A DNA stretch of 64,000 nt from Solanum dulcamara (GCF_947179165.1 NC_077244.1:69362144-69426143); one strand, 5' to 3'; counted from the first letter of the stretch, positions 47,101 to 59,867 are shown. The notes: generated by a model not told the origin, from the sequence alone. Made by a program: numbers and translations.

Positions 47101-47975
47101 AAACAAAGTAAAGAGTGCTTATATGGTTACTTTTGTGTTTTCTATCTCTTCTTTCTCTTAGAAAAACAAACACATATAGGAGTTAACAACTAGAATTGTG
47201 CAGGAACGTGCGCAACAAGATTGAAGGATCACTAGAGGCTGCAAGACGTGCCTCGTCTTTGCCCATTCTACTCTGTCATGGAATGTGTACGTACTTTACT
47301 TGCAAATACTTGTATCAAACCTTTTAGTCATTTTTACCTTGTACAGTGCATAGTGCTTCTCTCTGAGGTCCTCCAAGCTCCTTACCTCTAATCTGAAATA
47401 CAAGTTACCTAAATTTACCTTGGGTATCACAAGAAACAGAAACTGCAGTTATGGAGACAACTGCTAAATTGCTATTATTAATGAGAGTATCTAGAGCAGA
47501 AATTTGTCTTTGTTGAACCAAAGTAGTGGAATTACGCTTATTTTCATAGAATATCAACTGTGTGCTCCTTGAACTCTTTTAAACTAAGTCTATCTTGACT
47601 TTCTTCAAAGGAAGGATCTTATTGTTTTCAGCTTGTAATTCGAGTTCTAGGCTATTAGTAACTTGTAATCTGCATAACCGTCTTTTACACTTTTATTTCG
47701 TAATTTATAGGTGATGAGGTTGTTCCTTACAAATATGGTGAGAGGTCTACCCTTGTCTTGAACTCAGCTGGATTCTGGAACCTTGCATTCAAAAAATACG
47801 ACGGGTATCCCTTCTTTTTTCTTTGCAAAATTGTAGTTCTAAATGGTGGTATAAAGAAGTGTTTTCTAAAACTACCATCTTATTCTCCAGGCTTGGTCAT
47901 TACACAGTGCCAAGAGAAATGCATGAGGTGTGTCATTGGTTAAGTGCAAGGCTCGGGCTTGAGGGTTGCCGATGA
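44109..47975 (+). CDS. Acyl-protein thioesterase / carboxylesterase (LYPLA family)
   Basis: Nine exons: 44109-44139, 44820-44934, 45967-46003, 46121-46190, 46265-46369, 46770-46920, 47204-47286, 47711-47804 and 47891-47975. All have GT-AG borders and join to 256 residues, the usual family length. It is an alpha/beta hydrolase with VWLHGLGDNG near the start of the fold, the nucleophile in GFSMG (Ser128), the acid in GMCDEVVP (Asp199) and the base in GLGHYT (His232). LYPLA/APT enzymes remove palmitate from cysteines of membrane-attached proteins; some plant members such as SOBER1 act as deacetylases or lipases. There is no signal peptide, so it is probably cytosolic. Intron 1 carries a LINE-type tail scrap. 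No defect was seen. Confidence 0.92.
44192..44291 (+). repeat. LINE/SINE 3'-tail fragment in thioesterase intron 1
   Basis: CTCTCTACCTGC, TAAGGTCTACGT, CACTTGTGGGATTTC and GTTGTTGTTGTTG match the tail of the LINE at 27735-30035 with substitutions. Confidence 0.65.
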
Positions 47976-49328
47976 TGAATTTACTCTAAGAGGGGTGAGA
48001 ACAAATGCATGAGGAAGCAATAATATGGGGAGTATACACTTAACAGTTGTATGTAGTTAATTACTGTATGCCTTTGGTGAGTTCTAGGACAGTCTACCAG
48101 TTTTGTCTCAAAAATAAAGGCTTGGATGTGTTTTTCTTTTCATCACTTGTAGACATTTCGTTTTCTTCAATTCCACTCAGAATTTTGGTAGTAATTGTAT
48201 CATGTTGTATCAATATTAATGGATATTGTGCTTATTGTGTATTCTCTTGTCTCTTTTTCTCACACACTAAATAGACATTTTGTTAACATCATCTATCATT
48301 TTCCAACTAGCTAAAGATTTTCAAAATCCCAGTAATCTCAACTAAAATTTTCAAGCCACTCTCTTTGATCAACTAAAGCAATTTCATCATCCGTTTCTAC
48401 TAAGTTTGGAAAGCTGGGTGTGAACTCCAATGTTTGGCTTAAAGACTAGAGTTTCCTGGTAAGACATTGTGCAGAAGTTCATATACAAATTTGATGCCTC
48501 AAATTATCACACACCAGCTGATTTCTCGCCCAAGAGTTGGTTTGAATACAAGTTTTGTTGAGATTAGTTATTTTGGGATTATTTTTATTGACTATTTGAT
48601 TTGTTGTATCAAAGATAACATGCATGGCATAATTTCTAAGAAAAAAGTTGTTTGATTGCAAAAATACTCTCAACCTTATTTAGTTGAAAAAAAGATTGAA
48701 GGACCTCAAGAGTATTTTATTTTTAATGTTTTATCCAAAAATAACTAATACTGGTATCAGTATTCCACCCTGTGGCAAGGATACCTTAGTAGAAATAGGG
48801 TTTGAGAGGCCTCAAAAATATTTTATTTTCATTATTTATCTCGGTACTATTATTTATTCTTCTAAAAGGAATAACTTATCCCGATATTTATAGTTGGCTT
48901 GATATAACTTATACCAAGATCAGTTACCAAATAAGGGATAAGGAAGTACTAAATTTTTATTCCAAGACTGATCTATGCCTGTCCAACATACCAAATGACC
49001 CCTTAAGAGCCTATCAAAGTTTTAGGATTCTTATTGCAAACATGAGGTTACCCAGAAAATCACCTTATTTTGACTGCTGTATTGTCATTTACAGAAACTA
49101 ACAATACTAATTTCAAGCAACAGACATTGGACTGGAACAATTTAATCAATTAGAGATGGAAGTGTGAAGAATGTATATTCTTCATCGTTTCCACAAATAT
49201 ATGGAAGATGGTATATCAAGTGTATTTTATTACAGCTCCCAAACCTAAAGATTACAAACTCAATGCCAGAAGTACAATAACCGTTCGACACATAGGCAGA
49301 CCAATACTACCTTCAGCAGTAATATATC
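47976..49328. other. Thioesterase 3' region and spacer to GRXS15
   Basis: Convergent gene ends with no further gene. The next gene is on the minus strand, so this spacer holds both 3' UTRs. Confidence 0.5.
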
Positions 49329-52022
49329 TCATTCTTCTTTACTCTGGTTGTCCACGATAGTTTTCAGCTTGTCCTTGAGTTCACCACTCTGCATGAAAAA
49401 AGAATCGATCAGCATTTCGCGTAACCAGTCGGACTAGATTCACATAAACAAGTCAATTTACCTGGTGCATATTGAGGATGATATCTGATCCACCGATAAA
49501 CTCCCCATTGATAAATATTTGTGGAAATGTGGGCCAGTGGCTGAAAAAAAGAAAGAAATAGAAGGGAATTTTGGGTCATAATTCCTTTATGCATACCATA
49601 GATTCTATGAAGACAGAAATAGCAGGGGCTCTGGAAAGGTGACAGAGACAACATATAGCCTGAAAAACAGATGACCAAGATTTCTTTCAGGTGTAATCAA
49701 AATAATGTTTTGCGACAAAGTGTTCGGATCATTGTGCAATGTCTTAATCAAATGCCTAGTGGCATGATCAAAGCCGATGATCGTAAGCTATGTCCTCCAT
49801 CACGATCTTGAATGAAACTATCCATGGAATCGTGCGCCGTGTGAAACGTATATCATCGCCGTTCTTAACCGGGACTCAGGTTAGCTCTGTCTCGGAACCT
49901 TGTGGGGTTAGGAGTAAAGCATACCGAGGTTGGCGCATCTCGTTGAACGTGGAGAAGCATTGGGAACCCCAATTTTTTAATTCGGAGCCGTTTCTTTTTC
50001 CGTCCCCCCGCCCCGGCATAGCGCTTCGCTTCCGGTTCTTCGGAAGAATCAACTTACGGTGTATCCAAGGGTGTGGCCTAGTGGTCAATGAAGTGGGTTG
50101 AGATCCATGAGATCTCAGGCTCAATCCCAGCAGAGACAGAAATACTAGGTGTTCATCTGTCCTAGCCTTGTCCTAGCCTTGGTAGACAGAGTTACCTAGT
50201 ACGTGTTGCTGGTGGGAGGTGACAGATATCCTGTGGAATTAGTCGAGGTATGTGCAAGATGGCCTAGACACCACGGTTATAAAAAAAAATATGTTCTGCA
50301 GTACCGAGGATTAAATTGATCTTTTGAGCTCTTTAGAGATAAACTACTCGTAAAGTTTTGTAGCATCCACTTGATGCTCTTTAAAATACAACCCTACATA
50401 TACCTCAAATAACTACAGAGCCACAGAGTCATCACCAAGACTGTAAATGTTGTCATCACCCAGGTGAATCAATGTCATACCATACTTCATAAAAATAAAA
50501 AATCCATGCCATACTATAAGAGTGAAAAGAACCAATTTTAACCACATGTAGTCACAAGAAAAAAGTATGAGCTGCCTCGACACTCAAATATCATCTGACC
50601 TTATGAACAAACCATTAATCATTTCCAGAGTTACTACGATATTTAAATGGCAGCTGATATCCCATCAGCATTATGTCTACTCAAACGACCCTGGTTTCTC
50701 TCAAGGATGTGCGTTAATGTTAAAAAAATATTTCTCAGGTCACATCAGAGGGCGAAAGGCAGCCACTTAACATCTAGAATTGTGTATCAATCCCTTTTTC
50801 AAAATGCAAATAAATTCATCAATAAAAATTTTCATAGCCATAGACAATTTGGCATCAAATTTACCTGAAAGCTTTTACAGCATTCTTAAGCTCAGGATCT
50901 TCTAAGATATTTCTGGCACTTATAGGAGCATCTGCAAAGACCATAGTAATTGGTAAGAAGATGAAAACCAATTAAGGGCCCATTGACCTCTACCAGAAAC
51001 CTACACTTGCAAGTGAAGAGGATGCAAAATCCAACAACAAGAGACATCACTTATAGCATATGGACTTACTGTATTCTTTGAGAACTCTAACAGCCAATGA
51101 GCTGAATCCACATCGAGGAAGATCTGGCACACCTTTCATGTATATCATCACAGGATTTTCCTTGACATCCTACAATAATGGGCCGACAGAATAACTAAAT
51201 CTGAACACTTAACAGAACAGCATATAAGCAAAAAAGGGTAACACAATCTCTATATTCAAAGATTGAAAACAAAAGAGCTTTGACTTGCCAACAAGCAGAA
51301 AATGTACAGATATTGACTAAAGCTACCTGCTCAACAATATTCTCCAGAGAAAGACCTGAACTCTCAAGCTTACTAGTAGGTCTAAAATCTTCATGAGTGT
51401 CAGGGTCACTAGGCACAGAAGTTGAATACCGCACTTCACCCTGGTGGATAGACCTGGATGTCTATTACACAAATCAAGCAACTGTTAAGCATAATGTTTT
51501 TGAACAGGCATAAAAGAAAGAGCCTTTATAAAAATACGTCTAATCCCGTCTATGGGCTAAACTCATTAATCAATGCTCCAAAATTTCATGAGAAGATGCC
51601 GGATGGAGACACATAGTAGGAGGATTTGAGCAAATAGTCTTTTTTTGGGGGTGGGGGGATATAGATTGAAGCAAATGTTCATAGTTTATAATATAACTTA
51701 CAGATACAGCATGTACCCCAGATTGTATTTAGCTAGCGAGAGATAAACTATAGTGTCCATCACAGAGCAATGGGGTGCACAAAGTTCAAACAGAAGAAAG
51801 AAAGAAAGGGGAGCTCTTCATAGTAAAACTCATTTTTTTTTTATTTTGCAAGCAAACCAGCTAGGTCAGACAAAGCAGTGGAAAAAAGACATTAGTTGAT
51901 GCGTTGTTAATAGTAAGCACAAACAGGATGAGAGTAGTGTCTTTTCTCACAATTGCAGATGAACGTGCAAGTGGATAGGATGCAAAACGCTTCAACATCA
52001 TTTGAGATAATGATCTCGCCAT
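49329..52022 (-). CDS. GRXS15: Monothiol glutaredoxin S15, mitochondrial
   Basis: Six coding exons on the minus strand: 52022-51951, 51461-51327, 51169-51070, 50931-50865, 49540-49462 and 49388-49329. They join to 170 residues. The N-terminal 65 or so residues are basic and Ser-rich ([13 protein letters not shown]...), a mitochondrial presequence. The class II glutaredoxin domain follows, with NPVMIYMKG, active site PRCGFS (Cys89), [17 protein letters not shown] and GGSDI, which bind glutathione and a shared [2Fe-2S] cluster. GRXS15 carries iron-sulfur clusters in the matrix for lipoylation and related pathways and is essential in Arabidopsis. A 5' UTR intron lies at 52999-52056 (donor GTGGTAAAT, acceptor CTGCAG). 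The intron at 50864-49541 holds a SINE and a GC-rich foreign-looking segment. Confidence 0.93.
49716..50052. other. GC-rich, possibly organelle-derived segment in GRXS15 intron
   Basis: A stretch much richer in G and C than the intron around it, with an open frame at 49790-50101 and C-runs (CCCCCCGCCCCGG near 50004). It ends directly at the SINE start. The texture resembles plant mitochondrial DNA, but I cannot name the source. Confidence 0.35.
50053..50290 (+). mobile_element. Au-type SINE in GRXS15 intron
   Basis: A tRNA-derived element: GGTGTGGCCTAGTGG is the A-box region and GGCTCAATCCC near 50124 the B box. The body contains CCTAGCCTTGGTAGACAGAG, GTTGCTGGTGGGAGGTG and GTGGAATTAGTCGAGG, and it ends in CACGGTTATAAAAAAAAA. 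CCTAGCCTTG is duplicated in this copy. It lies in antisense orientation to GRXS15. The flanking duplication was not resolved. Confidence 0.85.
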
Positions 52023-52508
52023 AATATAAGAGCCGATTTGCTCAAACTCTTTCGGCTGCAGTGATAATTAAATAAGAAATATATACAAATCAGTTCTTAG
52101 TGCTTCACACTCTCAAAAAGATAGTAAAAAACCTGAGCTACAAAGCATACTACCCTTATGGGACCAATGAAGCTAAACTATCAAAATTATGTTCAGGGCT
52201 TCAGGCAGAGACCACTTTAAAATACTCCAGTATTTAAATGAATAGGGGTTTAATGGACCAGAATGGAGAAAATAGATTCATATATCTGACTGCAACTAGT
52301 AAAGGGATTAAGGCACTTCTGCCATTGTAAATAATAAAAAATGGATTCAAGTTTCACTACTGTTGTTTCTTTTACCTTGGTTATTCTTACTATGAATTAC
52401 GCCAATCCTTTTATTTTCTTCGATATTATTATCATAGCTTGTTTTACTCTTTGCATTTTTCAAACCTGTTTTGAGAAACACTTTTCTTGAGCCAGGGTCT
52501 ATTGGAAG

Positions 52509-52605
52509 CAAGCTCTCTAATCCACACAAAGGTAGGGGTAACTTCTGCATACACCCCACCCTCCCCAAAATCCCACAATAGGTATGTTATTGTTACTTGT
52601 TGGTA
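52509..52605 (+). repeat. LINE/SINE tail fragment in GRXS15 5' UTR intron
   Basis: GGTAGGGGTAACTTCTGCATACACCCCACC, AAAATCCCACAA and GTATGTTATTGTTA match the tail of the LINE in COX5b, diverged. Confidence 0.6.
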
Positions 52606-52999
52606 TTATCACAGACATCCCATCTCTATGACCCAAGAATCAATGTAATCTCTCATCCGAGATTCTTTAACCTAGCCAAAATGTTTTAATTTCAAATTAG
52701 GGTTGAGATACAACATTATATTAACACCAAATTCATAGAAACAATTCATCGAACACCTACAAGCATAAAACTTAAAAATCTCAAACACCCATTTCAGCAA
52801 ACGATAAAAAGATTGGCTTTTGATTTTCAGTCAATGAAACCCAATTCACTGTTCAAAAACAATCGAAGAGAGCACGCAAAAGTTGAAAATTTACACGAAA
52901 ATACTGATGCCTACAGAAATCTGCTGGCTTGCCAAGAGAATAATAACACAATTAGGTAAAGATTAAAGAATGAATAGATGGGAATAATCGAAAATTTAC

Positions 53000-53090
53000 C
53001 ACTCAGGAAAGAGAAGAACACAGCGAGTCCTTTCGGTTAGGCTTTATATTTTCTACTTCTAAAACCCCTATTTCAGGTTTCCATTTCGGT
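53000..53090 (-). other. GRXS15: 5' UTR exon of GRXS15
   Basis: Minus-strand exon ending in GTG before a GTAAAT donor at 52999. It would be spliced to 52055, 33 bases upstream of the ATG. The start is uncertain. Confidence 0.5.
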
Positions 53091-54025
53091 ATTTAGCCCA
53101 AAAGGGTAATGAAGAAAGAACGAAAAACGTGTATTACCATTTTTGCCCCCAGGCCTTAAGGTTTATTTTTATTTTTTGGTTTCCAGATCCAGATTACACT
53201 AACATTAGCAATAAGATTTTTTTAATACTCAGAATTTGAATTCGAAACATATAATTTAGATGAACCAGCTTCACCACTACACCAAAACTCATATCGATAA
53301 GGCTTTACTTAAATAGCTTGAAGAGTGAAGACAACTCATGTTTTCTAAGTTCTCAAGTAAATTTCATATAGATCTAATTAGAAGTTGAATTAATATATTT
53401 TATTTTATTTAAAAAAGAAGGATATCACAAGTGACTCTTTAGACATTCATTGGTCCTTTAAAAAACTACCCGGAAATTGTAAACTTAATTTACAAGTTGA
53501 GTTAATAAAACAATCAAGTACTAAGTAAATTACCTTTAAATTTTCACGTTCAAATATCTTATATCTGTTTTATCGCGAAAAAATATTTAAATTCGTTACT
53601 TAACTGCATTTGCAAAGTTCGTAAAGTGCCTAACACCTTGCTCGGTAGATCACCTGAGCTCTTATCCTTTTTTGATTTTCAAACAAAGGTTTCAAATGCC
53701 TTACCAAAATGACTTTCTAATTTCCAAAATAATTAGTTGATGACTTTGTTTTCATACAAGTAACCAAGTTATGAGACATTTCTAATCAAGTTTTTTTAAA
53801 AAAAAAAAAGAGTTAATTATAACACTCTACTTATCATGCCCCTGAAGCTTACAATGCATACAAATAACTTGATAAACAATCATATTATATTTGTTGCCAT
53901 TTCGATCTGATTTCACCAGTTTCTTCATCGGTGCAGTTAATTTGTATCCTCTTTGGTAACTCCATTAGCAAATCTACCTTAACTTTCACCCAAGCATAAC
54001 TAGGTCTTGTTTGATTATTAGTTGT
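53091..54025. other. Spacer
   Basis: AT-rich sequence between GRXS15 and the LINE scrap; no gene or repeat recognised. Confidence 0.5.
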
Positions 54026-54307
54026 CTAATCGATCACTAATAGCTTTCGAATTGCATTAGCAATGGATAACATTGAATTTTTATCAAACAAATTTGTTGG
54101 CGATCCTGGAAAGGATATCCAGGCTATGGCAATAGTTGTTTCCTCTTCAGGATTGAACCATGGATCCCACTTTAAGAATCGTAAGAAGAAATATATAGGT
54201 TCTCCATGCAGAAAAGCAATAGGCTTGATATCAAGATGTTCTTGAACTTTTTGTGTGTTGTCTTTGCTTAGATTTTTGGATGCTGTAATAGGATTCATAG
54301 TGGTCAT
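54026..54307 (-). pseudogene. DUF4283-type LINE gag fragment
   Basis: A 93-codon piece with PIAFLHGEPIYFFLRFLKWDPWF, then IAIAWISFPGSPTNLFDKNSMLSIANAIRK. This is the pattern of the DUF4283 domain found at the N-terminus of plant L1-type LINE ORF1 proteins. No zinc knuckle or reverse transcriptase lies next to it, so it is an isolated scrap. Confidence 0.6.
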
Positions 54308-55458
54308 GCAAAGGCAAGCCAGCCCCAGTAGGAGGCTGACGGCTGCCCGGCCTCATAATTTATTTATTTATTTGTAAATTTAATAATTTTCATATATATA
54401 TTTACACTTCGTATAAAAAATGTTGAAATCAATTGAATCACTATAAAGTAAGTATTAGGTTGTATATATACAACTTTGGATAAAATATAGATAACATCGA
54501 TACATATGTGAAAAATAAATAATTGGTGGATTTAAACATGCCGTTCACAAATCTCAAATGAGCTTACCTAATATATAGCTCCAAACTCGAGAGTGTTTCA
54601 TAAAGTAAACACGCAATTCATACATCCACCTATAGGCTATAGTATATAACAAAGTTACAAACGTCTTGTGCCTTGACTAGTATTTGTTGTGCTCTATGTA
54701 ATACGAAATATTTGAAGTTTGTTAAAATTTTATTTTCAGCTTGCGTTTAGTCAAATACAAAGTTTATGTAAAGTATAATGATACACACTATCCATTTATT
54801 AGTTCAGTGTATGTATAACACGTAAATGAATATCTTCCTATTATGTTCGACCTTTCTACACCATATATCTCATTATCTTATAGTTGCGGTTTTATTGCAA
54901 GTACTTGCAAATGTTGAAAACGTTATAGTGGTCCAATACTGAAACGTATGCCACGGCGGGAAAATTACGATATAAAGGTTGGAAAACAGACATACTATAG
55001 GAAGACATACGGTTAAGCTTAACATCCTTTAAAAAGAAATCCCTTATGATCTTAACAAGCTGTGTGTTTCATATGTTCAGAGCTAGTAAACCAGTAACTA
55101 TAACTTCATGAGGGGGGAAACACTTGTTCTTAAAGTATCAAAGTAAGAAGGGAAAAGAAATGAAATGACAATGGTCATTTGAGAGTACAAATAACAGGAA
55201 TTATGACATGAAATTCCTCCATTCAGTGATGACAAGATACCCGAAAACCAAAGAACTTCAATCTGAAAGGAATCAAGCATTAATTCAATGGTTTAATGCC
55301 CGAAGGAGCTGGGCATGCGCCTTGATGACCTATTGTGTCTCCTCCTGTTGCTGGTCTTTCCCCCTTGATTATCTGATGTAGCTTACCTCCTGGGTCTCCT
55401 GTTTTCGGATCTAGCACGTCTGTGATCGACTAGCACACATTCCATCATCATCACCTCT
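54308..55458. other. Spacer and DUF1644 3' region
   Basis: No gene supported; AT-rich, with the DUF1644 3' UTR expected in its right part. Confidence 0.5.
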
Positions 55459-56283
55459 TCATATGTCCCAAGTCACATATGGGAAGTTATTCAGGAAGGG
55501 GAACTCAATTGCCAAATCCATTAACAAATTGTTGTCTTCACTTGAGCCATCCTCAGTCTCAGGGTACACATCATCTAGGAAGTCAAACATACCAGCAGGC
55601 AGCTGAAAGAAGTCATCTGGAGGATAGAGTTCACCTAATGGCGTCTGATATGCACTGAGAGTATCCCCAGCGTCTCTTTGAGTCTCCAACCTTCTCCAAT
55701 CAGACAGTCTTTGAAGGTCAGCCTCGGCTGGCCTGTCTGAGGGATGCTCAAGCCTGGCATGCTTTCTTAGTTCTCCATAATTGCCATTAAAATTGCATGT
55801 CTCCAAGGAACAACTCCTCTGTTTGGAATTCATGAATTTACGAGCTGCATCTGCAACAATCCATCCTTTAATCTGTCCCCGGCAAAGAGGGCAGACAAGC
55901 TCTGGTTGCTGTCCCCAAGTAGACCAGGTTGTTCTTGATGAAGGTTGTCCCTGATTTCCCCTGTGGAGCATCGTCTCTGATATAGTACTTCTTTCTTGTT
56001 GAACTTCTGATTGTGTTCCAGATGATAGTTTACAAAATTGATCAAGACAATTTGAATGACGGTAACTTGTGTCGCACATATAAGGCAGGCAACCCTTTTC
56101 CCCTGATGAACAAAGTAGAAGGACAGCATTGTGTGGATGCTCCATACATATGACGCACCTAACTTCTTCCCATTCTCTTTCATTCTCTACTGGTGGTAGG
56201 TCAGTATTCTTTGAGCTGCAAGCATAAGGAGATACCCTTGCCCCATTGAAGGACGAAGAATTCACCATTCTATCTTTCGGCAT
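55459..56283 (-). CDS. DUF1644 zinc-binding protein
   Basis: A single coding exon of 274 residues. The N-terminus is short and Ser/Asn-rich. Residues 37-95 contain WEEVRCVICMEHPHNAVLLLC and a following GCLPYMCDTSYRHSNCLDQF, Cys/His pairs that define the DUF1644 family and resemble a degenerate RING or C2H2 finger. A second block, LVCPLCRGQIKGW, follows near residue 131, then SLETCNFNGNYGELRKHARLEHP, a C2H2-like pattern. The C-terminus is acidic. Rice relatives respond to salt and abscisic acid; the molecular function is not known. The ATG at 56283 is the first in frame and lies 52 bases after the 3' end of a 5' UTR intron. Confidence 0.92.
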   Translation of the reverse strand: MPKDRMVNSSSFNGARVSPYACSSKNTDLPPVENEREWEEVRCVICMEHPHNAVLLLCSSGEKGCLPYMCDTSYRHSNCLDQFCKLSSGTQSEVQQERSTISETMLHRGNQGQPSSRTTWSTWGQQPELVCPLCRGQIKGWIVADAARKFMNSKQRSCSLETCNFNGNYGELRKHARLEHPSDRPAEADLQRLSDWRRLETQRDAGDTLSAYQTPLGELYPPDDFFQLPAGMFDFLDDVYPETEDGSSEDNNLLMDLAIEFPFLNNFPYVTWDI

Positions 56284-56335
56284 GTTGAGCTGTTGGAAGT
56301 CACTAGATTTCTACTTATATGCTCCAATACTGCTC

Positions 56336-58527
56336 CTGTAATGGGCAGAAGAAAAATAAGATAAATAACCAATTACAACTAATCATCAATGGACAGTCGA
56401 AACACCAGAACTTCATATAATCTATGTTGCTCGGACTCTTTAAAAATATCAAGGGGATTGTTTCAATCCTCCATAAGTATTACATTTTGGGGGGTTCTGA
56501 CATGGGTGCAGCAACATTTTGGAGTGTCCGAGCAACATAATATATAATTATAAAGTGACACTTCCTTTTAATATCAGGGATACTATGCAACTTCCTTTTT
56601 TGTCTCTTCTTTCCAAGTGGGAGACAAAAGTACTCTCATTTTGATAGTCACATGACAAATAAATCAAACATTCCATGATGTCTTCTTATGAATAACTATA
56701 GCTGTGAATGTGAAAATTTTATTACAAAAGTAACTCAACTCTTGATGCCAGACAACTGCACTAAGCCTTGACAGCTGAAAATCATATTCAGTTCTTCAAT
56801 TCACAAATAAAGGTTCCTCATCTATTGAAGTGTTCTTCACCCTTTCCCACTTGAGCTTTAATCCAGTTAACTGCATCAACTACTAATAATGGCTGAGTAC
56901 ACTTTATCATATCAATTCAACCACTGAGGACTAAGAAATGAATAATACAGATGCATAAATCCCTCAAACTTCCCAGCTAAGCCATTAGCAAAGAACTTCT
57001 GTGATCCAGCCTTTATTTTTAGTATAACTCAACTAGCAGCCCATATAGCAATAAATTAAAAATAGCCCTGTTCTTTTTGGACTACCCGTCTTAACAGCTC
57101 GGCAGTGATTCTTTTAATTTTTTTAGCCGATTAATCACAACGCAGAGTGGTCCATTAACTAAGCCTACATTTTAGGAAATAACTTCTAATAAATTACCTA
57201 ATCCTAGATTATTATTTTTTTGATGAAATATCTAAGCCTGCATTTTTGGATGTAACAGATGACAACCATTTGATCTAAAACTAGAAAAAATCATAATTAC
57301 TATGCAGATGCATTGGACAACGTATATCTGATCTCACACACCACTTTTTACTTTGTCTTTATCTCTACCATCTTTCTCTTTCTATTTTACAGTGGTCAAC
57401 ATTTTTCAATCCCCAATGTATCTTCCTCTTTGAAATACTACTACCTTTCTCCCTTTTCATCTATGTACCTATATCCTTCTCCATAATTTCACCACCAAAT
57501 TTTTTAGATCTATGTGTCTTCCTTAGCAAAGGTCTAAATTATTCTCTCTCAACTTCATGGATTTTTCTGAATTTTATCTTCATCTACTTTGGGTGCTTGG
57601 GTACAGAGGCCTCAATGAGAACCTTAGTAGGTGTTGATGGTAGGAAATGAAGAAACTATGGAGGTTTTATATCTAAAAAATAGTGCAGTGAAAGGTGTTA
57701 GAAAGTTGTCCAAGGGTGCAATGATGGAACTTTAGATGGTGTTATTGTTGCTCTCATGGGTTATTCTGTCAGTGTTGAGAGGAAGTACCTTGAGTAACCT
57801 TCAAATATACACAGTATGCCTTGTATAATCATTGCTTTCTCACTGTATACCTTATGAGAGATGTATGCCTACTGCTATGGTGTAAAATGGTTTTGGCCAG
57901 GTGTGAATACACTGTATATCCAATGTCTATTAAGTGTACAATCAATGTATGAGGTATATACATAGAGTATGTGTAATATCAATTGTCTAAACCTAGGAGT
58001 GCAAAGTCCAATCTGCCTAAACCTAGGAGAAAATAGCAAATACCATGTAAAAACACAAATTTAATTGATCAAATTCAATAAATGCCTCTGTCAAAATCAT
58101 CAATAAAACGATGAACAAAAATCATCAGCCATTGTCTTTGTTGGGATAAATATCAACAATTAGCTTCTTTCGTCCCTTAATTAGGGTTTAGGCAAGAATG
58201 AACATGGCAGAAACCCTACACCTTAATTTCTCGAACTAATAAGGTCATCCATAAAAGTACTACTTATATGATGAATTAACCTTTGCTTTGTCGAATTCTA
58301 AAAGGGCGGATTGGATGCAACAGATATTTACCGGTGTTGATTCAGATCTCAATTCTCCGGTGACGGAATAAGAAGAGAAGCCACCGGAAAATGAAACTTC
58401 TACCAAAGCATATATAATCGCCGTGATTAAACACATTTCCGAGAGAATTATCATATAACCAAAAAAAATTGACAATTTAAAGCTGAAAAATGCACATGAA
58501 AAACAGAATTCAATTAAAATGACGAAC
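56336..58527 (-). other. 5' UTR intron of the DUF1644 gene
   Basis: On the minus strand CTAGCAG|GTTCGTC at 58528/58527 is a donor, and CATTACAG|GAGCAG at 56336/56335 an acceptor just upstream of the ATG. This gives an intron of about 2.2 kb. The first exon would occupy about 58528-58720, which is GC-rich as expected near a transcription start. No transcript evidence is available here. Confidence 0.5.
56422..56543. mobile_element. Short MITE with TATGTTGCTCGGAC termini
   Basis: Left TATGTTGCTCGGACTC and right GAGTGTCCGAGCAACATA are inverted copies about 120 bases apart. This is a common small repeat in Solanaceae. It lies inside the 5' UTR intron of DUF1644. Confidence 0.8.
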
Positions 58528-58739
58528 CTGCTAGTAGATTTACAAGGTCAAGCCTGAACTATCACCAGGTGGAGCTTACAAAAGTTTCCACAGCAAAAAA
58601 AAATGACGATTTGAGGTTTGGAGGTTGAGGAATCTGCTGAAATGATCTTAGACTCATGACCTTGAACTTGAAGGAGGCGCCGCCGCGGGCCACCGGTAGA
58701 ACTCGGGCAGTGGGGCACCAGGTAAGAATGGCATGGGCG

Positions 58740-59028
58740 GATAATATTTTTGTTTATATATGCTGCCAGGCGCCAGCATAGTTTCTGTTTTGTTTTTTTT
58801 TTACATTAGCAAGTACCCACTTTTTTTATTTTTTGAGTTATTACTTACACTTTTTGTGAATAATTACACAATTACACATCATTATCTATTAAATAATTTT
58901 GATTATTATGAATAATTTAGTCACCTTTATAAAGTGGTAAGATTATTTACATACTATACTCCCAATTGGTATGAAATTATATTAAATATATTATTTTTAT
59001 ATTAATAAATTCAAGTTGATAGTGGTAG
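58740..59028. other. AT-rich spacer beyond the DUF1644 promoter
   Basis: No feature recognised apart from T runs. Confidence 0.4.
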
Positions 59029-59762
59029 GTAGGGGTGTACAAGTCAAATCGCCAAGTCAAATTAAATTGACAAACCAAATCAAACCGACAAAAAAAACCG
59101 AATCGTGATTTGGTTTGGTTGGTTTGGCATTGAAAAAAATAAATCAATCATTATTAGTTTGGTTTCGTATTAATAGAAAAAAAGTCAAATCGAATTCAAA
59201 CCAAACCGACATAATACATATATAATTTTATTTTCTTATACATAAAAAAAATATTATAATATGCTTTGTAAGTATTTTTAAAATTGGTTTATAGCTTTCA
59301 ATGTTTACATATATTATTTCATATTTGGGCTTGTAATATGACTAAAAAAATTGACATGTTTTATGTATTTTCGTGTAAGTTTTTTATATATTTTTCAAAT
59401 ATAATATCTTGAAGATGTCATTGTACATCTTCTTTTTTTTGATTTTATTTGTTCAAGTGTCTTTGAGATGTCATTAAGCAATATAATCACACAATCAAGG
59501 GAACAACCTTCAAAAAGAACTTCAAGTGCGGTATTAAATCACAATCAAGAGAACAACCTCTGCAATTTGATCTCCTTTTCAATTACGGTATAATTGTAAA
59601 AAAAATTGAAAAAATCAAAAAATCAAAAGAACCGACTAAACCGAAATTGAAAAAATCGACGTTAGGATGATTTGATTTGGTTTATAAATTTAATAAACTG
59701 ACATAATTGATTTGGTTATTTTTTAATGAAAAATCAAACTAAACCGACCTATGTACACTCTT
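59029..59762. mobile_element. hAT-like MITE
   Basis: Starts GTAGGGGTGTACA and ends TGTACACTCTT. It is flanked by AGTGGTAG (59021-59028) and AGTGGCAG (59763-59770), an 8-base target duplication with one mismatch, the hAT length. Near both ends it has repeated words such as CAAACCAAATC/GATTTGGTTTGG. No transposase. Confidence 0.75.
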
Positions 59763-59838
59763 AGTGGCAGTATCCCGTAAAATTAGTCGTAGTGCGCAAA
59801 AACTGACATGGACACTACTGTCATAAAAAAAATCAAGT

Positions 59839-59867
59839 TGATATATATATATATATATATATATATA
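59839..59867. repeat. (AT)n microsatellite
   Basis: Uninterrupted AT dinucleotides just outside the hAT-like MITE. Confidence 0.9.

Noticed and set aside
49790..50101. A 103-codon frame in the GRXS15 intron as a gene
   Set aside because: It spans the boundary between the GC-rich block and a SINE, so it is composite.
58260..58475. A 71-codon minus-strand frame with a hydrophobic start inside the DUF1644 5' UTR intron
   Set aside because: Its start looks like a membrane segment, but no splicing partner or homology is recognised; it may be a chance frame.
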